Source of the DNA: Pseudoxanthomonas mexicana | Lineage (GTDB): Bacteria > Pseudomonadota > Gammaproteobacteria > Xanthomonadales > Xanthomonadaceae | Length of the DNA stretch: 64,000 bases | Assembly: GCF_001556105.1 (NCBI RefSeq) | Contig: NZ_LSIF01000092.1 | Span: forward strand, 1-64,000 | Direction: 5' to 3' | Shown: positions 1 to 7,809 of the stretch, one piece after another | Layout: each line of letters opens with the position of its first letter | Numbering within the stretch: the first letter of the stretch is position 1 | Notes under the pieces: model-generated | The model's database searches: none | The model's input: only the letters and a program-made list of their open reading frames with translations | What the model was told of the DNA's origin: nothing | Translations under genes and position numbers: made by a program

Positions 1-18
1 CCATGCGGAACAAAGTCT

Positions 19-318
19 CTACTTTACGTTGGCCCAGTTCTCTGGGGGTGGGTCAGGCGCGTCTGCGAAGATCTCGCAAGCCCCCATTGGCTCCAGAAAG
101 CTCCGCAGCGCATCGGTCATGGCGTTGTCTGTCATTGCCGCTTGCCCGCGGTTGAGAAGCGGATAAACAGTGTCACGTACGAAGCTGGACGGCATACCAG
201 GTAGCGGATCTCGCTCCGCATAGAAGACATGCTCGGCGTCCTCACTGATTAGAGCCAAGCTGACGAGCTCACGAAGCGCATCGTTGGCCCATTCGCTGTC
301 AAGAAACAGCCTGATCAT
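19..318 (-). pseudogene. Truncated copy of a DEDDh-type 3'-5' exonuclease
   Basis: The 99-residue product matches the N-terminal half of the exonuclease-like gene at 814-1380: both start with a FLD(S/T)EWA motif (the D and E of exonuclease motif I), share FYAERDPLP and a VYPLL(N/E)RG stretch, and run to ...(F/L)AD. Similarity then stops and the frame ends after a short unrelated proline-rich tail. The C-terminal part with the H..D catalytic motif is absent, so it should not be a working nuclease. Its start lies inside the 3' end of the HAD gene (20-base overlap). It looks like a decayed duplicate; a small regulatory or antitoxin-like protein cannot be excluded. Confidence 0.6.
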
Positions 319-817
319 GGCCCATACCGCTCGGCCAGAGCGGCCTCCAGTCTTCTAAGCGTCCGGCATCTCCCAAGTCTCGCTCGCAATGCACCAGCTG
401 CGGCCGCATGGCCTCCGGCCAACCCGTGGCATCGTCATCGATGGCCAACCAGTGGCTCCCTTGGTAGGAGCGGACATTCTGCAGATACCAAGAGATCTCT
501 TCCCAGCGCGATCTGGTCTTCGTAGTAGACGGCAGATGGTGATACACGGCATCTACCACTCGATCTGCGACAGGCACCGGAAGCAACTGCCTTAGTTCGT
601 CCAAAGTACGGCCTTTTCCCCAAGCCGAAGAGACCACGATCTCCAGATGTTCCAGAAAGGGCGAAAGAACTGAAGCCAGAGCAGATGCATGCAGGAAGAA
701 GGGGCCCGCGTAAGGCGTTGGGCCAAAGGTGACCTCAAGCTGCCAGTCATTGAAGGGAGCGGAAGTCCATAGCGGATGCAGCACGCCGTCAAAATCGAGA
801 AACAGAACGGCGTTCAT
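299..817 (-). CDS. HAD-domain hydrolase (small, DFDGV type)
   Basis: The start chosen is the ATG at 815-817, which overlaps the stop of the upstream exonuclease gene as ATGA and puts the HAD motif I (FLDFDGVLH) right at the N-terminus; an upstream in-frame Met would add 17 low-quality residues. Motif II-like VVSSAW lies near residue 62 and an acidic IDDDATGW motif near residue 125, in the usual order for HAD phosphatases. At about 172 aa with no obvious cap domain, it resembles the HAD domains found in small accessory hydrolases. It is sandwiched between two copies of an exonuclease-like gene with overlapping ends, suggesting one transcript. Substrate unknown. Confidence 0.7.
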   Translation of the reverse strand: MNAVLFLDFDGVLHPLWTSAPFNDWQLEVTFGPTPYAGPFFLHASALASVLSPFLEHLEIVVSSAWGKGRTLDELRQLLPVPVADRVVDAVYHHLPSTTKTRSRWEEISWYLQNVRSYQGSHWLAIDDDATGWPEAMRPQLVHCERDLGDAGRLEDWRPLWPSGMGHDQAVS

Positions 818-1380
818 CCGGGTGGGCGCTTCGGTCGAAGGCGCAGCATGTGCATGGTTCTCGCCCACTCAGGGGCGTCTACCCTTCCGGCCACCACCAG
901 CCACGCGATTCGCAAAGCTTCTGCGTCAACCAGTGCATGATGGCGCCGGGCGGAGGCCGCCGGATGCGCCGCAAAGTAGTCCTCAATTATCATTCCCAGC
1001 GCACCTTCCTTCAGCATTCTAGTCATCACGGGCTGCGGGATTGGTCCACACGCCGCAGCCTGATCGTCTGAAAGGTCGAACCCTGCGATCACATACTGCA
1101 GAAGTGCTAGATCATTGGGATAGTCAGCCAACACGATCGGATCTGTGACAGCGCTCAGAAAGGCGCGCAGGCCGGTCGTCATGGCTTGGTCTGTCATACG
1201 CCACCTGCCGCGCTCGAGCAGGGGATAGACAACCGATCACACGAAGTCGGTGGCTACATCAGGCAAAGGGTCGCGCTCAGCGTAGAACCGATGGATTCCG
1301 TCTTCAGTGATGAGCGCCAGGCTCACCAGCTCAGAGCCCGTCGGATCCGCCCATTCGGTATCAAGGAATAGGTAGGTCAT
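814..1380 (-). pseudogene. DEDDh 3'-5' exonuclease-like gene broken by one in-frame stop
   Basis: Reading from ATG 1380, the protein starts MTYLFLDTEWAD (motif I D and E), continues through FYAERDPLPDV, then hits TGA at 1237-1239, exactly where the paralogue at 19-318 has Arg in SFVRD (CGA to TGA is one change). After the stop the same frame continues for 127 codons from a Met at 1197, with DYPNDLALL (motif II) and RHHALVDAEALR (DEDDh motif III). All catalytic motifs are therefore present but split. The family resembles the Rv2179c-like 3'-5' exoribonuclease domain. Read-through, restart at 1197, or a sequencing error are alternatives to a true pseudogene. Confidence 0.75.
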
Positions 1381-1384
1381 GGCT

Positions 1385-1627
1385 TCAGCTTGACGTGTAC
1401 TTCTTCGGCCAGATCACTGTTGCCCCCTTAACCATCTCCGGCTGGATGAAATGCGTATAGGTGGGAGGCTTTCGCCCCTCGATTACGTCCAGGCGATCAA
1501 GCTCCTTGGTCCTGGCAATCATCTCTTGGACAAGAAGCCACTGGCCTTCTTCAGTCAGGCACCAGCCACCACGCACTTCGTCATAGACGATGTGCGAAAG
1601 GTAGTCTTCGGGATCTAAGACGGGCAT
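1385..1627 (-). CDS. Small protein of unknown function, first gene after the tRNA-like gene
   Basis: The product is 80 residues, acidic N-terminus (MPVLDPEDYLSH), no membrane segment or signal peptide, and no family I recognise. The longer reading that starts at 1678 would lie inside the tRNA-like gene, so the ATG at 1627 is used. It begins 21 bases after the CCA end of that tRNA-like gene and ends 4 bases before the exonuclease start at 1380, so tRNA, this gene, exonuclease and HAD gene could share a transcript. Confidence 0.55.
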   Translation of the reverse strand: MPVLDPEDYLSHIVYDEVRGGWCLTEEGQWLLVQEMIARTKELDRLDVIEGRKPPTYTHFIQPEMVKGATVIWPKKYTSS

Positions 1628-1651
1628 AAGCAACCCCAGTGAGAGGTATGG

Positions 1652-1741
1652 TGCCCCTGGCCGGACTCGAACCGGCACAAGCCGCTTATCTGGCGCTGAC
1701 GGGTTATAAAACCGCTGCTGTAACCATTGAGCTACAGGGGC
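1652..1741 (-). tRNA. tRNA-like gene, predicted anticodon UAU (Ile AUA), long variable arm
   Basis: Seven-base acceptor stem GCCCCTG/CAGGGGC with discriminator A and encoded CCA (1649-1651); T-arm GCCGG-TTCGAGT-CCGGC is perfect; anticodon loop TTTATAA has U33 and a purine at 37, giving UAU. The D-stem has one mismatch (GCTC/CAGC), the anticodon stem one, and there are 22 nt between the anticodon and T stems, as in class II tRNAs (Leu, Ser, Tyr), which is not expected for Ile. Bacteria normally read AUA with a CAU-lysidine tRNA. It could be a degenerate or mobile-element tRNA; identity and activity are uncertain. Confidence 0.6.
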
Positions 1742-1762
1742 TGATCAGTCGACTGATCAGCC
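1739..1762. repeat. 24-bp perfect palindrome at the tRNA 5' end
   Basis: The 24 bases centred between 1750 and 1751 (core CTGATCAGTCGACTGATCAG, flanked by G/C pairs) are identical to their reverse complement. The palindrome overlaps the first bases of the tRNA-like gene by 3 nt. It could be a protein-binding operator, a processing hairpin or an integration-site relic. Confidence 0.8.
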
Positions 1763-2122
1763 AAGTATTCGAAGCGCGCGGTTGACGGAGTTCACGGGAC
1801 CAAATCTAACAAGTCTCGCGCACAAATCAACCGCAACCAGCGCTTGCTTTGATTGGACGCCAAACGACTTCCGATGCCCTCGAACCCGGATCAAAACACC
1901 ATAGTTGCCACAGCTTGGCGCCGTTGGCGCAGCAACTATGCCGTTCGCAGTGCTGCAACTTTGCTGTTCTGTCTACGCAAGTGGGGAAGTTCCCATCACA
2001 ATCTTATAATTTATGTACTGGTCAGTTTTATATTCAGGGGGTGTTGTGAGCTGAAGCGGATACTTCGCCCACCGTCACTCCCCCGAAGCGACGGACACAC
2101 AACAACAAGAGAGAAACACCCC
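1763..2122 (+). promoter_or_regulatory. Intergenic region with candidate promoter for the Ax21-like gene
   Basis: No gene is supported in this 360-base stretch, which is visibly more AT-rich than its surroundings. It contains a perfect TATAAT at 2005-2010, and an inverted repeat GGGAAGTTCCC at 1984-1994 lying where the -35 element would be (no good TTGACA), which could be an activator or repressor site. This gives a leader of roughly 105 nt before the ATG at 2123; AAGAGAGAAA just upstream may act as ribosome binding site. Confidence 0.45.
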
Positions 2123-2680
2123 ATGAAGAAGTCTTTGCTTGCCTTGACCCTGCTGGCTGCCACTCCCTTCGCCGCATCCGCTGCAGAAGGCGTGTCCTAC
2201 AACTACGTGGACGGCGGCTATGTCGCATCCAATCTCAGCAATGGCCTTCCCGATGCCGATGGTTGGGGCCTGAAGGGCTCCGTCGCCATCGCGCCAAATT
2301 TCCACATCTTCGGCGACTACACCTCGCAGAAGTTCGACAACATCAATTCAGACATCGATAACTGGCGCGTGGGCCTCGGTTACAACCACGAGATCAGCCA
2401 GCGCGTCGACTTGCTGACGCGCGTTGCCTATGAGCGCTACGAGCTACCTTTCAATAATTTGACGGGCTATAGCGCCGAGGTCGGCGTGAACAGCTCGCTC
2501 ACCAATCGTGTCAATGGTTACGCTCTGGCTGGATACGAAGACACCGATCTCTATAACGGTGAGTTTTATGGCCGCCTCGGCGCACAGGTGAAGTTCACGC
2601 CGAACTGGAGTGCTTCCGCCGACGTCAAGCTGATCGATGGCGACACCCAGTGGTTCGTAGGTCCGCGTTTCACCTGGTAA
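2123..2680 (+). CDS. ax21: Ax21-family outer-membrane beta-barrel protein
   Basis: 185 residues. Signal peptide MKKSLLALTLL...ASA precedes a mature start AEGVSYNYVDGGY; the body alternates short beta strands (WGLKGSVAI, WRVGLGYNHEI, YSAEVGVNSSL, FYGRLGAQVKF) and ends in WFVGPRFTW, an aromatic C-terminal residue typical of Bam-inserted barrels. Length and strand pattern match the Xanthomonas/Stenotrophomonas Ax21 proteins, once thought to be quorum factors and now regarded as small outer-membrane proteins. The ATG at 2123 is chosen because it gives an exact signal peptide; an upstream in-frame extension of 90 residues has no such character. Followed by a strong hairpin terminator. Confidence 0.88.
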   Translation: MKKSLLALTLLAATPFAASAAEGVSYNYVDGGYVASNLSNGLPDADGWGLKGSVAIAPNFHIFGDYTSQKFDNINSDIDNWRVGLGYNHEISQRVDLLTRVAYERYELPFNNLTGYSAEVGVNSSLTNRVNGYALAGYEDTDLYNGEFYGRLGAQVKFTPNWSASADVKLIDGDTQWFVGPRFTW

Positions 2681-2731
2681 TCCGCGACAACGGTCCCCCG
2701 CGACGCGTCCTCTCTCCCCGCGTCGCACCCA

Positions 2732-2760
2732 AAGCCCGGCCCCAAGGCCGGGCTTTTCTT
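2732..2760 (+). terminator. Rho-independent terminator after the Ax21-like gene
   Basis: Perfect 10-bp stem AAGCCCGGCC / GGCCGGGCTT with CCAA loop, followed by TTCTT, 50 bases after the stop codon. Confidence 0.85.
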
Positions 2761-2774
2761 TGCCTGTGGGAAAG

Positions 2775-2806
2775 CGCTAAAGAGAAAGCCCGGCGTTGCC
2801 GGGCTT
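2775..2806 (-). terminator. Rho-independent terminator after gpsA
   Basis: Perfect 9-bp stem AAGCCCGGC/GCCGGGCTT with a 3-base loop at 2786-2806. Read on the minus strand it is followed by TTTCTCTTTAGCG, a weak U-tract, 24 bases after the gpsA stop. It shares its stem sequence with the terminator just upstream, so the two face each other. Confidence 0.75.
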
Positions 2807-2829
2807 GTCTAATCGCGCACTGATGCGCC

Positions 2830-3867
2830 TCACTTGAACAATGTTTCCGGATACTCCGGCTTCTGTTCGCGCGAAAGCAGATGCTGCAGCCCTGCCGCCG
2901 GCGTGAGATCGCCATGCAGCACCGCACGTACGGCACTCGAAATGGGAAGGTCGATGCCATGGCGCTCCGCCTGGCGCATCACTTCGTCGGCGGTCTGCAC
3001 CGACTCGACCACCTGGCCGATCTCGCGCACGGCATCCTGCAGCGACTGGCCCCGGCCAAGCGCCAAGCCCAGGCGCCGGTTGCGCGACAGGTCGCCGGTA
3101 CAGGTCAGCACCAGATCGCCGAGCCCGGCCAGTCCCATCAGGGTTTCCGGCTTGGCGCCGATGGCGGCCGACAGACGCAACATCTCGTTGAGTCCGCGCG
3201 TGATCAGGCCGGCACGGGCATTGAGGCCCAGTTGCATGCCATCGGATACGCCGGTCGCCACGGCAAGTACGTTCTTCATCGCGCCGCCGAGTTCGGCACC
3301 GACCATGTCATCGCCGGTGTAGGCACGGAATGCCGGCCCGTGCATCACGTCGGCCACCGACTGCGCGAAGTCCGCATCGGCGCCATGCACGGTCACTGCG
3401 GTCGGCAGGCCGAGTGCGACTTCCTTGGCGAATGAGGGACCGGTGACGACGGCGATCGGCACGTCAGGACCGAGGACCTTCTCGGCGACTTCGTGCAGGA
3501 AACGACCGGAGCCGGTTTCGAACCCCTTGGTCGCCCATGCCACACCCGCTTTGGCAGGACGCAGCGGGGCCAGCGTGCGAAGGGTTTCGGTGAAGGCATG
3601 CGAGGGCACGACCACCAGCACCTGATCGGCATCGGCGAGCGACGCGGCCAGGTCGGTGGTGGCACCCAAGGTGTCCGGCAACGCGATGCCGGGCAGGTAG
3701 CGGGTGTTCTCGTGCCGGCCGTCGATGGCGGCCGCGACCACCGGGTCGCGACCCCACAGGGTGACATGGTGCCCGTGCCGCGCCATCAGCGCGGCCAAGG
3801 CCGTCCCCCACGATCCGGCGCCAAGCACCGCGATCTTCAGCACATCGGTGGATTTCGGGTCAGACAT
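2830..3867 (-). CDS. gpsA: NAD(P)H-dependent glycerol-3-phosphate dehydrogenase
   Basis: Reduces dihydroxyacetone phosphate to sn-glycerol 3-phosphate, the backbone for phospholipid synthesis, in the cytosol. 345 residues, the usual family length. Rossmann motif [12 protein letters not shown] is near residue 15; [23 protein letters not shown] and the catalytic-region [13 protein letters not shown] (Lys in the C-terminal helical domain) follow, then [20 protein letters not shown]. secB lies just upstream on the same strand with a 52-base gap, the secB-gpsA order seen in many proteobacteria. Nothing unusual. Confidence 0.97.
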   Translation of the reverse strand: MSDPKSTDVLKIAVLGAGSWGTALAALMARHGHHVTLWGRDPVVAAAIDGRHENTRYLPGIALPDTLGATTDLAASLADADQVLVVVPSHAFTETLRTLAPLRPAKAGVAWATKGFETGSGRFLHEVAEKVLGPDVPIAVVTGPSFAKEVALGLPTAVTVHGADADFAQSVADVMHGPAFRAYTGDDMVGAELGGAMKNVLAVATGVSDGMQLGLNARAGLITRGLNEMLRLSAAIGAKPETLMGLAGLGDLVLTCTGDLSRNRRLGLALGRGQSLQDAVREIGQVVESVQTADEVMRQAERHGIDLPISSAVRAVLHGDLTPAAGLQHLLSREQKPEYPETLFK

Positions 3868-3919
3868 CCGTCACCCCTGTGTGCGGCGTCGCCGCCCTGA
3901 CGGGACCGTGCACCGGCAA

Positions 3920-4435
3920 TCAGGCGTTGCCAGCCGGTTCCGAGTTGGCCAGGCTGGCGTCGCCGCCCTGTGCACGCTGGCGCAGCGATTCGGCGTACAG
4001 CGCTTCGAAGTTGATCGGCTGCAGGAAGAACGGCGGGAAGCCTCCGGCCTGCACCAGGTCGCTGACCAGCTGGCGCACGTACGGAAACAGGATGTTCGGG
4101 CACTGGGTGCCGAGCAGCACGTCCACGGCCTGCGGCTCCAGCCCGATCAGGCCGAAGATGCCCGCCTGCTGCACTTCCGCCACGTACGCGGTCTTGTCGC
4201 CGGCCTTGCAGGTCAGGGTCACGCCCAGCACCACTTCGAAGGCGTTCTCGCCCAGGCGCTGCACGCGCTGGTTGAGGTTGAGCTGCAGTTCCGGCTGCAC
4301 GTTTTCGGCGAACACGGCCGGGGCGCCGGGGGCTTCGAAGGAAACGTCCTTGACGTAGATCTTCTCGACAGTGAAAGCGGGGCCAGCGGCTTCGGCGGCG
4401 GGCGCGACCGCGCCGTTGGTGATCTCGTCGGACAT
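3920..4435 (-). CDS. secB: Protein-export chaperone SecB
   Basis: Tetrameric cytosolic chaperone that keeps preproteins unfolded and delivers them to SecA. 171 residues. [17 protein letters not shown] near residue 25 and [36 protein letters not shown] near residues 115-150 are hallmark SecB segments (the FP(Y)xR..D region and PPF loop). The N-terminal 20 residues are Ala-rich and variable. Upstream of gpsA on the same strand. Confidence 0.97.
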   Translation of the reverse strand: MSDEITNGAVAPAAEAAGPAFTVEKIYVKDVSFEAPGAPAVFAENVQPELQLNLNQRVQRLGENAFEVVLGVTLTCKAGDKTAYVAEVQQAGIFGLIGLEPQAVDVLLGTQCPNILFPYVRQLVSDLVQAGGFPPFFLQPINFEALYAESLRQRAQGGDASLANSEPAGNA

Positions 4436-4534
4436 TTCTTTGACTCCGGAATCTGGATTGCAGCGGTGAATGGAAACTATCTCATGGCGACATGCGGGGC
4501 CCGGTTCAAGGGCGGGTGCGCGGCCACCGGGGAA

Positions 4535-4978
4535 TCAGCGACCCTTGACCAGCGGCAGATCGGCCTGCTGCCAGGCGGCGATACCACCCTCCAGCGCGTA
4601 GACCTTCTCGAACCCGGCCTTCTTCAGCCGCTTGGCGGCGCCGCCGGACGCCTGCCCGGTGCGGCAGACCAGCACGACGGGCTGGGACTTGGCCCCGGCC
4701 AGCAGCTTGTTGTCGGGGTCGAAGTTGCTGGGCAGCACGTTGCGACTACCCGCGATATGGCCCTTCTCGAAGTCGTTGCTCGCCGACAGGTCCACGACCA
4801 GGGCGTTTTCGCTGTTGACCAACTGGGTCAGCTCGGCGGGGCGCAACGTCTTGTAGCCGCGGAAGAGGCGCGCGATCTCGGTATAGACGATGGCGACCGT
4901 CAGGCCGACGAGGGCCAGCGACAGCATCTGGTTGAAGGGAGAACGGGTGGCGAAAGCCAGGATTTCTTCGAAATTCAC
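4535..4978 (-). CDS. Membrane-anchored rhodanese-domain protein (YibN type)
   Basis: One N-terminal membrane helix (MLSLALVGLTVAIVYTEIARLF) followed by a cytosolic rhodanese fold with the active-site loop VCRTGQASG, the Cys being the predicted persulfide acceptor. About 147 residues, as for YibN-like proteins. The GTG at 4978 is preferred because the family starts (M/V)NFEE(I/L)LAFA close to the membrane helix; an ATG at 5026 would add 16 residues. It lies upstream of secB on the same strand, the usual yibN-secB-gpsA order. Substrate unknown. Confidence 0.8.
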   Translation of the reverse strand: MNFEEILAFATRSPFNQMLSLALVGLTVAIVYTEIARLFRGYKTLRPAELTQLVNSENALVVDLSASNDFEKGHIAGSRNVLPSNFDPDNKLLAGAKSQPVVLVCRTGQASGGAAKRLKKAGFEKVYALEGGIAAWQQADLPLVKGR

Positions 4979-5041
4979 AAGGTTGGCGATCTTCGAGTGG
5001 GCGGCGATTGTCGCACAGGACGCCATCCGGCCGCCGGTCGC

Positions 5042-5464
5042 TTATTCCCCGTTCCACAGGTCCGGCAGGCCCACCACCAGCCACCAGCGCTTGGACTCCG
5101 CGTCCCATCGCCAGCGCTCGCGGTATCGCAGGGTGCGCTCGGCCATGGTGTGCTTGTTGATCACGCGCAGCTCGACGGCCCGCTCGACGGTGCCGTCCGG
5201 GCCTGAGCTGATCGACAGGTCCCGGTAACCGGAAATCTGCACCTGCTGGTAGCGCTCGAACTCCAGCTCGGTCATCGGATGCTCGGCCCTGTACGCCGGA
5301 TCGACCGCCTTCCAGGCATTGTCGAAATCGCCCCAGCGGATGGCGGTCGCGTAGGCATCCTGCACTTCCAGCAGCCGGCCGCGCTGCAGGCGGTTCTGGG
5401 CTGCGGCAGGCACGAGCATCAGCAGCAATCCGGCCGCCAACAGCATTTTCCCGATCATCCGCAT
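5042..5464 (-). CDS. Exported protein of unknown function, NTF2-like
   Basis: 140 residues with a clear Sec signal peptide (MRMIGKMLLAAGLLLMLVPAAAQ). The mature part has VQDAYATAIRWGDFDNAWKAVDP, then a series of strands ending RWRWDAESKRWWLVVGLPDLW, a helix-then-sheet order with a W-rich C-terminus typical of SnoaL/NTF2-like folds; no catalytic residues stand out. Located between the rhodanese and a thioesterase on the same strand. Likely periplasmic; role unknown. Confidence 0.7.
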   Translation of the reverse strand: MRMIGKMLLAAGLLLMLVPAAAQNRLQRGRLLEVQDAYATAIRWGDFDNAWKAVDPAYRAEHPMTELEFERYQQVQISGYRDLSISSGPDGTVERAVELRVINKHTMAERTLRYRERWRWDAESKRWWLVVGLPDLWNGE

Positions 5465-5490
5465 GGCATTCCCCCGGTCATGGCCGCATG

Positions 5491-5949
5491 CTACCGCTTC
5501 GCGATGGCGACGAACCGCCCGCTCAGCGTGGTGGCCATACCGCCTTCAGGCAGCCGTACGCAGGCGTCTACCTGGATCCGCGCCCGGCCGCGCTGCACCA
5601 AGGTGTCGATGAAGGTCTCCAGCGACTGGCCGTCGGCAAAGGCCGCGTCCGCCGCCAGGTCGCCGTAGAGCGGCGCGAGATAGCGGATCTGGCTGTCCGC
5701 CACGTAGACCTCGGCCTTCAGGCCGGCCAGCCGCAGCTTCAGCGTCACCAGCCCCCAGCCGGCGATGGTCATCAGCGACGTCAGGCTGCCACCGAACGCG
5801 TTGCCCTTGTCGTTGACGTTCGCGGCAAGCGGCGCGGTCAGCCGCAACGCTTCGCCATGAAAGCTATCGACCTCCACCCGCATCGCCGCCACCGGCGGCA
5901 TGGCGAGGCAGTACTCACGCAGTTCCTGCAAGGCTTCTTCCGGACTCAT
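5491..5949 (-). CDS. Hotdog-fold thioesterase, YiiD C-terminal type
   Basis: 152 residues starting at ATG 5949 (a GTG one codon upstream is an alternative). NVNDKGNAFGGSLTSLMTIAGWG matches the (N)DKGTAFGGS helix-cap of YiiD_C-like hotdog thioesterases, with the Asp/Gly-rich loop preceding the central helix; the rest is strands ending in SGRFVAIAKR. Predicted to hydrolyse an acyl-CoA or acyl-ACP, substrate not predictable. Divergent from hemD: the two start codons are only 16 bases apart, so each promoter must lie in the other gene or transcripts must be leaderless. Confidence 0.8.
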   Translation of the reverse strand: MSPEEALQELREYCLAMPPVAAMRVEVDSFHGEALRLTAPLAANVNDKGNAFGGSLTSLMTIAGWGLVTLKLRLAGLKAEVYVADSQIRYLAPLYGDLAADAAFADGQSLETFIDTLVQRGRARIQVDACVRLPEGGMATTLSGRFVAIAKR

Positions 5950-5966
5950 CACTCATAATCCGCGCA
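5931..5966 (+). promoter_or_regulatory. Candidate promoter for a leaderless hemD transcript
   Basis: CATAAT at 5954-5959 matches the -10 consensus at five of six positions and ends 6 bases before the hemD ATG (5966), which would put transcription start at or next to the A of the start codon. No Shine-Dalgarno sequence precedes the ATG. The -35 region is poor (TTCTTC near 5935). Confidence 0.35.
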
Positions 5967-6736
5967 TGGGACATCCAACGCCGCCGGCATGGTACGTCAT
6001 CTCGCTGCGGCCCCAGGGCGGCCACGACGCGCTCAGGCGTGCCGCACGACGCCATGGCGCGGGACTCCTGGCGCTGTCGCCGTGGCGTATCCGTCGGTGC
6101 GACGACACAGCCACGCGGGACGCCCTGCGCGCTGCGCTTGCCTGCCCGATCGTCGTATTCACCAGCCCTGCCGCCGTTGCCGCCGCACAGACATTGCAGC
6201 CTCTGGAGGCGCATCCAGGCCAGACCTGGCTGGCGGTGGGCGCCGGCACCGCGGCTGCGTTGCGCCGCGCGGGCATCGACCGGGTGTCCTTCCCTGCGCG
6301 CATGGACAGCGAAGGCCTGTTGGCGCTGCCCGACTTGTCCGACATCCGCGGCGTCGGACTGGGCTTCGTTACCGCACCCGACGGACGCAACCTGTTGGTG
6401 CCGACGCTGGAAGCACGCGGCGCGGACGTTCATCGCGCGGAGGTATACCGTCGCGAACCCACGCCGCTGGGCACTCGCGCGCTCGATGCGTTCGCTGACC
6501 TGCAGGCACCCGCCTTCCTGCTTCTGAGCAGTGGCGGTGCTCTGCAACACGTCCTGGATCAGTTTCCCGCGTCCCTCGCCTCACGATTGAAGACGGTGCC
6601 GGTGGTGGCCGCGAGCCAACGCCTGGTCGACACCGCGCACGCTGCCGGCTTCATCCACGTCATCCTCGCCGACGGTCCGCGCCCGGCCCAGTTGATGAAG
6701 GCGGCGTGCACGATCCGGTCCACCCGCATCCGGTAG
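5966..6736 (+). CDS. hemD: Uroporphyrinogen-III synthase
   Basis: Cyclises hydroxymethylbilane to uroporphyrinogen III with ring-D inversion, in heme/siroheme/cobalamin synthesis. 256 residues from ATG 5966. The family is weakly conserved; visible hallmarks are the start YVISLRPQGGHDALRRAA, the VVFTSPAAVAAA segment near residue 65, WLAVGAGTAAALRRAGI, and RGADVHRAEVYRREP leading to FLLLSSGGALQHVL. Followed by hemX and hemY, the usual hemDXY order; hemC, normally directly upstream, is missing here. Confidence 0.9.
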   Translation: MGHPTPPAWYVISLRPQGGHDALRRAARRHGAGLLALSPWRIRRCDDTATRDALRAALACPIVVFTSPAAVAAAQTLQPLEAHPGQTWLAVGAGTAAALRRAGIDRVSFPARMDSEGLLALPDLSDIRGVGLGFVTAPDGRNLLVPTLEARGADVHRAEVYRREPTPLGTRALDAFADLQAPAFLLLSSGGALQHVLDQFPASLASRLKTVPVVAASQRLVDTAHAAGFIHVILADGPRPAQLMKAACTIRSTRIR

Positions 6737-6780
6737 CATCTGCGGCGTCCATCACGTTTCACCTGCCGCCAAGGAAGCCT

Positions 6781-7809
6781 GTGAACGACCCATCCTCCCT
6801 TTCGCCCCGCCCGGGCCATCGCACGCGACTCGTCGTCGCTGCGCTGGCGGTGCTCGTCGTCGGCATCGGTGCATGGCGCGGATGGAGTTGGTGGCAAGCA
6901 CGCAGCGCACAGCAGCAGACCGCCCAATCGGTGGCAGCCCAGCGCCTGGAAGCCCTGGAGTCACGCACCGACGCACTGCGCCGCGATCAGCGCGCGCAGG
7001 CGCAACGCCTGTTGGATGCCGCGGCCACCAACCGCGTGCTGCGCGATGAAGTGCTCGGCCTCGGCCAGCGCGGCGCCCTGCTGGAAGAAAGCGTGGCCAA
7101 GCTCAGCGATCCCACCCGGCATGGCGCGCAAGCGCTGCGGCTCGACGAAGTGGAACTGCTGCTTTCGCAGGCGGCGCAACGCCTGGATATTGCACATGAC
7201 GTCGCAGGCGCACGCCGTGCGTATGCGCTGGCTGCGGGTGCGCTCGACGGCATCGACGACCACCGGCTGCTCAACCTGAAACAGACGCTGGCGCAGGAAC
7301 GCATCGCCGTGGATGCGTTGGGTGCGGGCCCACACGCCGATGCACTCGGGCGGCTGGGTGCCATTGCCGCTGCACTGCCCGGCCTGCCGCGCGAACGTAT
7401 CGCGACCATGGACACACCTTCACGTCCGGCGTGGCAGCGCTGGCTGGCACCCCTGGTCGACGTCCGTGCCACGCGCGACACCACGTTGGTGGCACCGGAT
7501 GCCCGCACGGCCGCCGACGCAGCACTGCAGATCGACATCGGCCTCGCGCGGGCCGCCGTGGAACGCGATGACGATGCGGGCTATCGCGCCAGTCTGGCGC
7601 GCATCGACGCCTGGCTGCCGCAGTTGTGGCCGGATTCACCGGAACGACGTCGGGTTCACGCGCAATTGCGCACTTTGCAGGCGACATCGGCGCCGGCGCG
7701 CCCGAATGAACTCGGCAGCACGCTGCAGCAGTTGCGCGCACTGCGCAATGCCGGCCTGAGGCTGCAGGTGCCGACGACACCCGCCGAAACGCCGGAGGTA
7801 GCGCCATGA
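6781..7809 (+). CDS. hemX: HemX-like membrane protein (uroporphyrinogen-III C-methyltransferase-like)
   Basis: 342 residues from GTG 6781, chosen because it begins right before the single N-terminal membrane helix (LVVAALAVLVVGIGAWRGWSWW); upstream in-frame sequence overlaps hemD. After the helix comes a long coiled-coil-like stretch rich in Q, A and R (residues 45-120), then LDEVELLLSQAAQRL, the signature HemX segment. Despite the family name it lacks any methyltransferase motif and probably acts as an inner-membrane scaffold for tetrapyrrole enzymes. Its stop overlaps the hemY start by 4 bases. Confidence 0.88.
   Translation: MNDPSSLSPRPGHRTRLVVAALAVLVVGIGAWRGWSWWQARSAQQQTAQSVAAQRLEALESRTDALRRDQRAQAQRLLDAAATNRVLRDEVLGLGQRGALLEESVAKLSDPTRHGAQALRLDEVELLLSQAAQRLDIAHDVAGARRAYALAAGALDGIDDHRLLNLKQTLAQERIAVDALGAGPHADALGRLGAIAAALPGLPRERIATMDTPSRPAWQRWLAPLVDVRATRDTTLVAPDARTAADAALQIDIGLARAAVERDDDAGYRASLARIDAWLPQLWPDSPERRRVHAQLRTLQATSAPARPNELGSTLQQLRALRNAGLRLQVPTTPAETPEVAP

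Noticed and set aside
1628..1678. N-terminal extension of the small ORF starting inside the tRNA-like gene
   Set aside because: The Met at 1678 lies within the T-arm/variable region; the ATG at 1627 gives a compact protein starting after the CCA end.
3704..5206. 500-codon plus-strand open frame across gpsA, secB and the rhodanese
   Set aside because: Antisense to three confident genes with clear motifs; a by-product of high GC.
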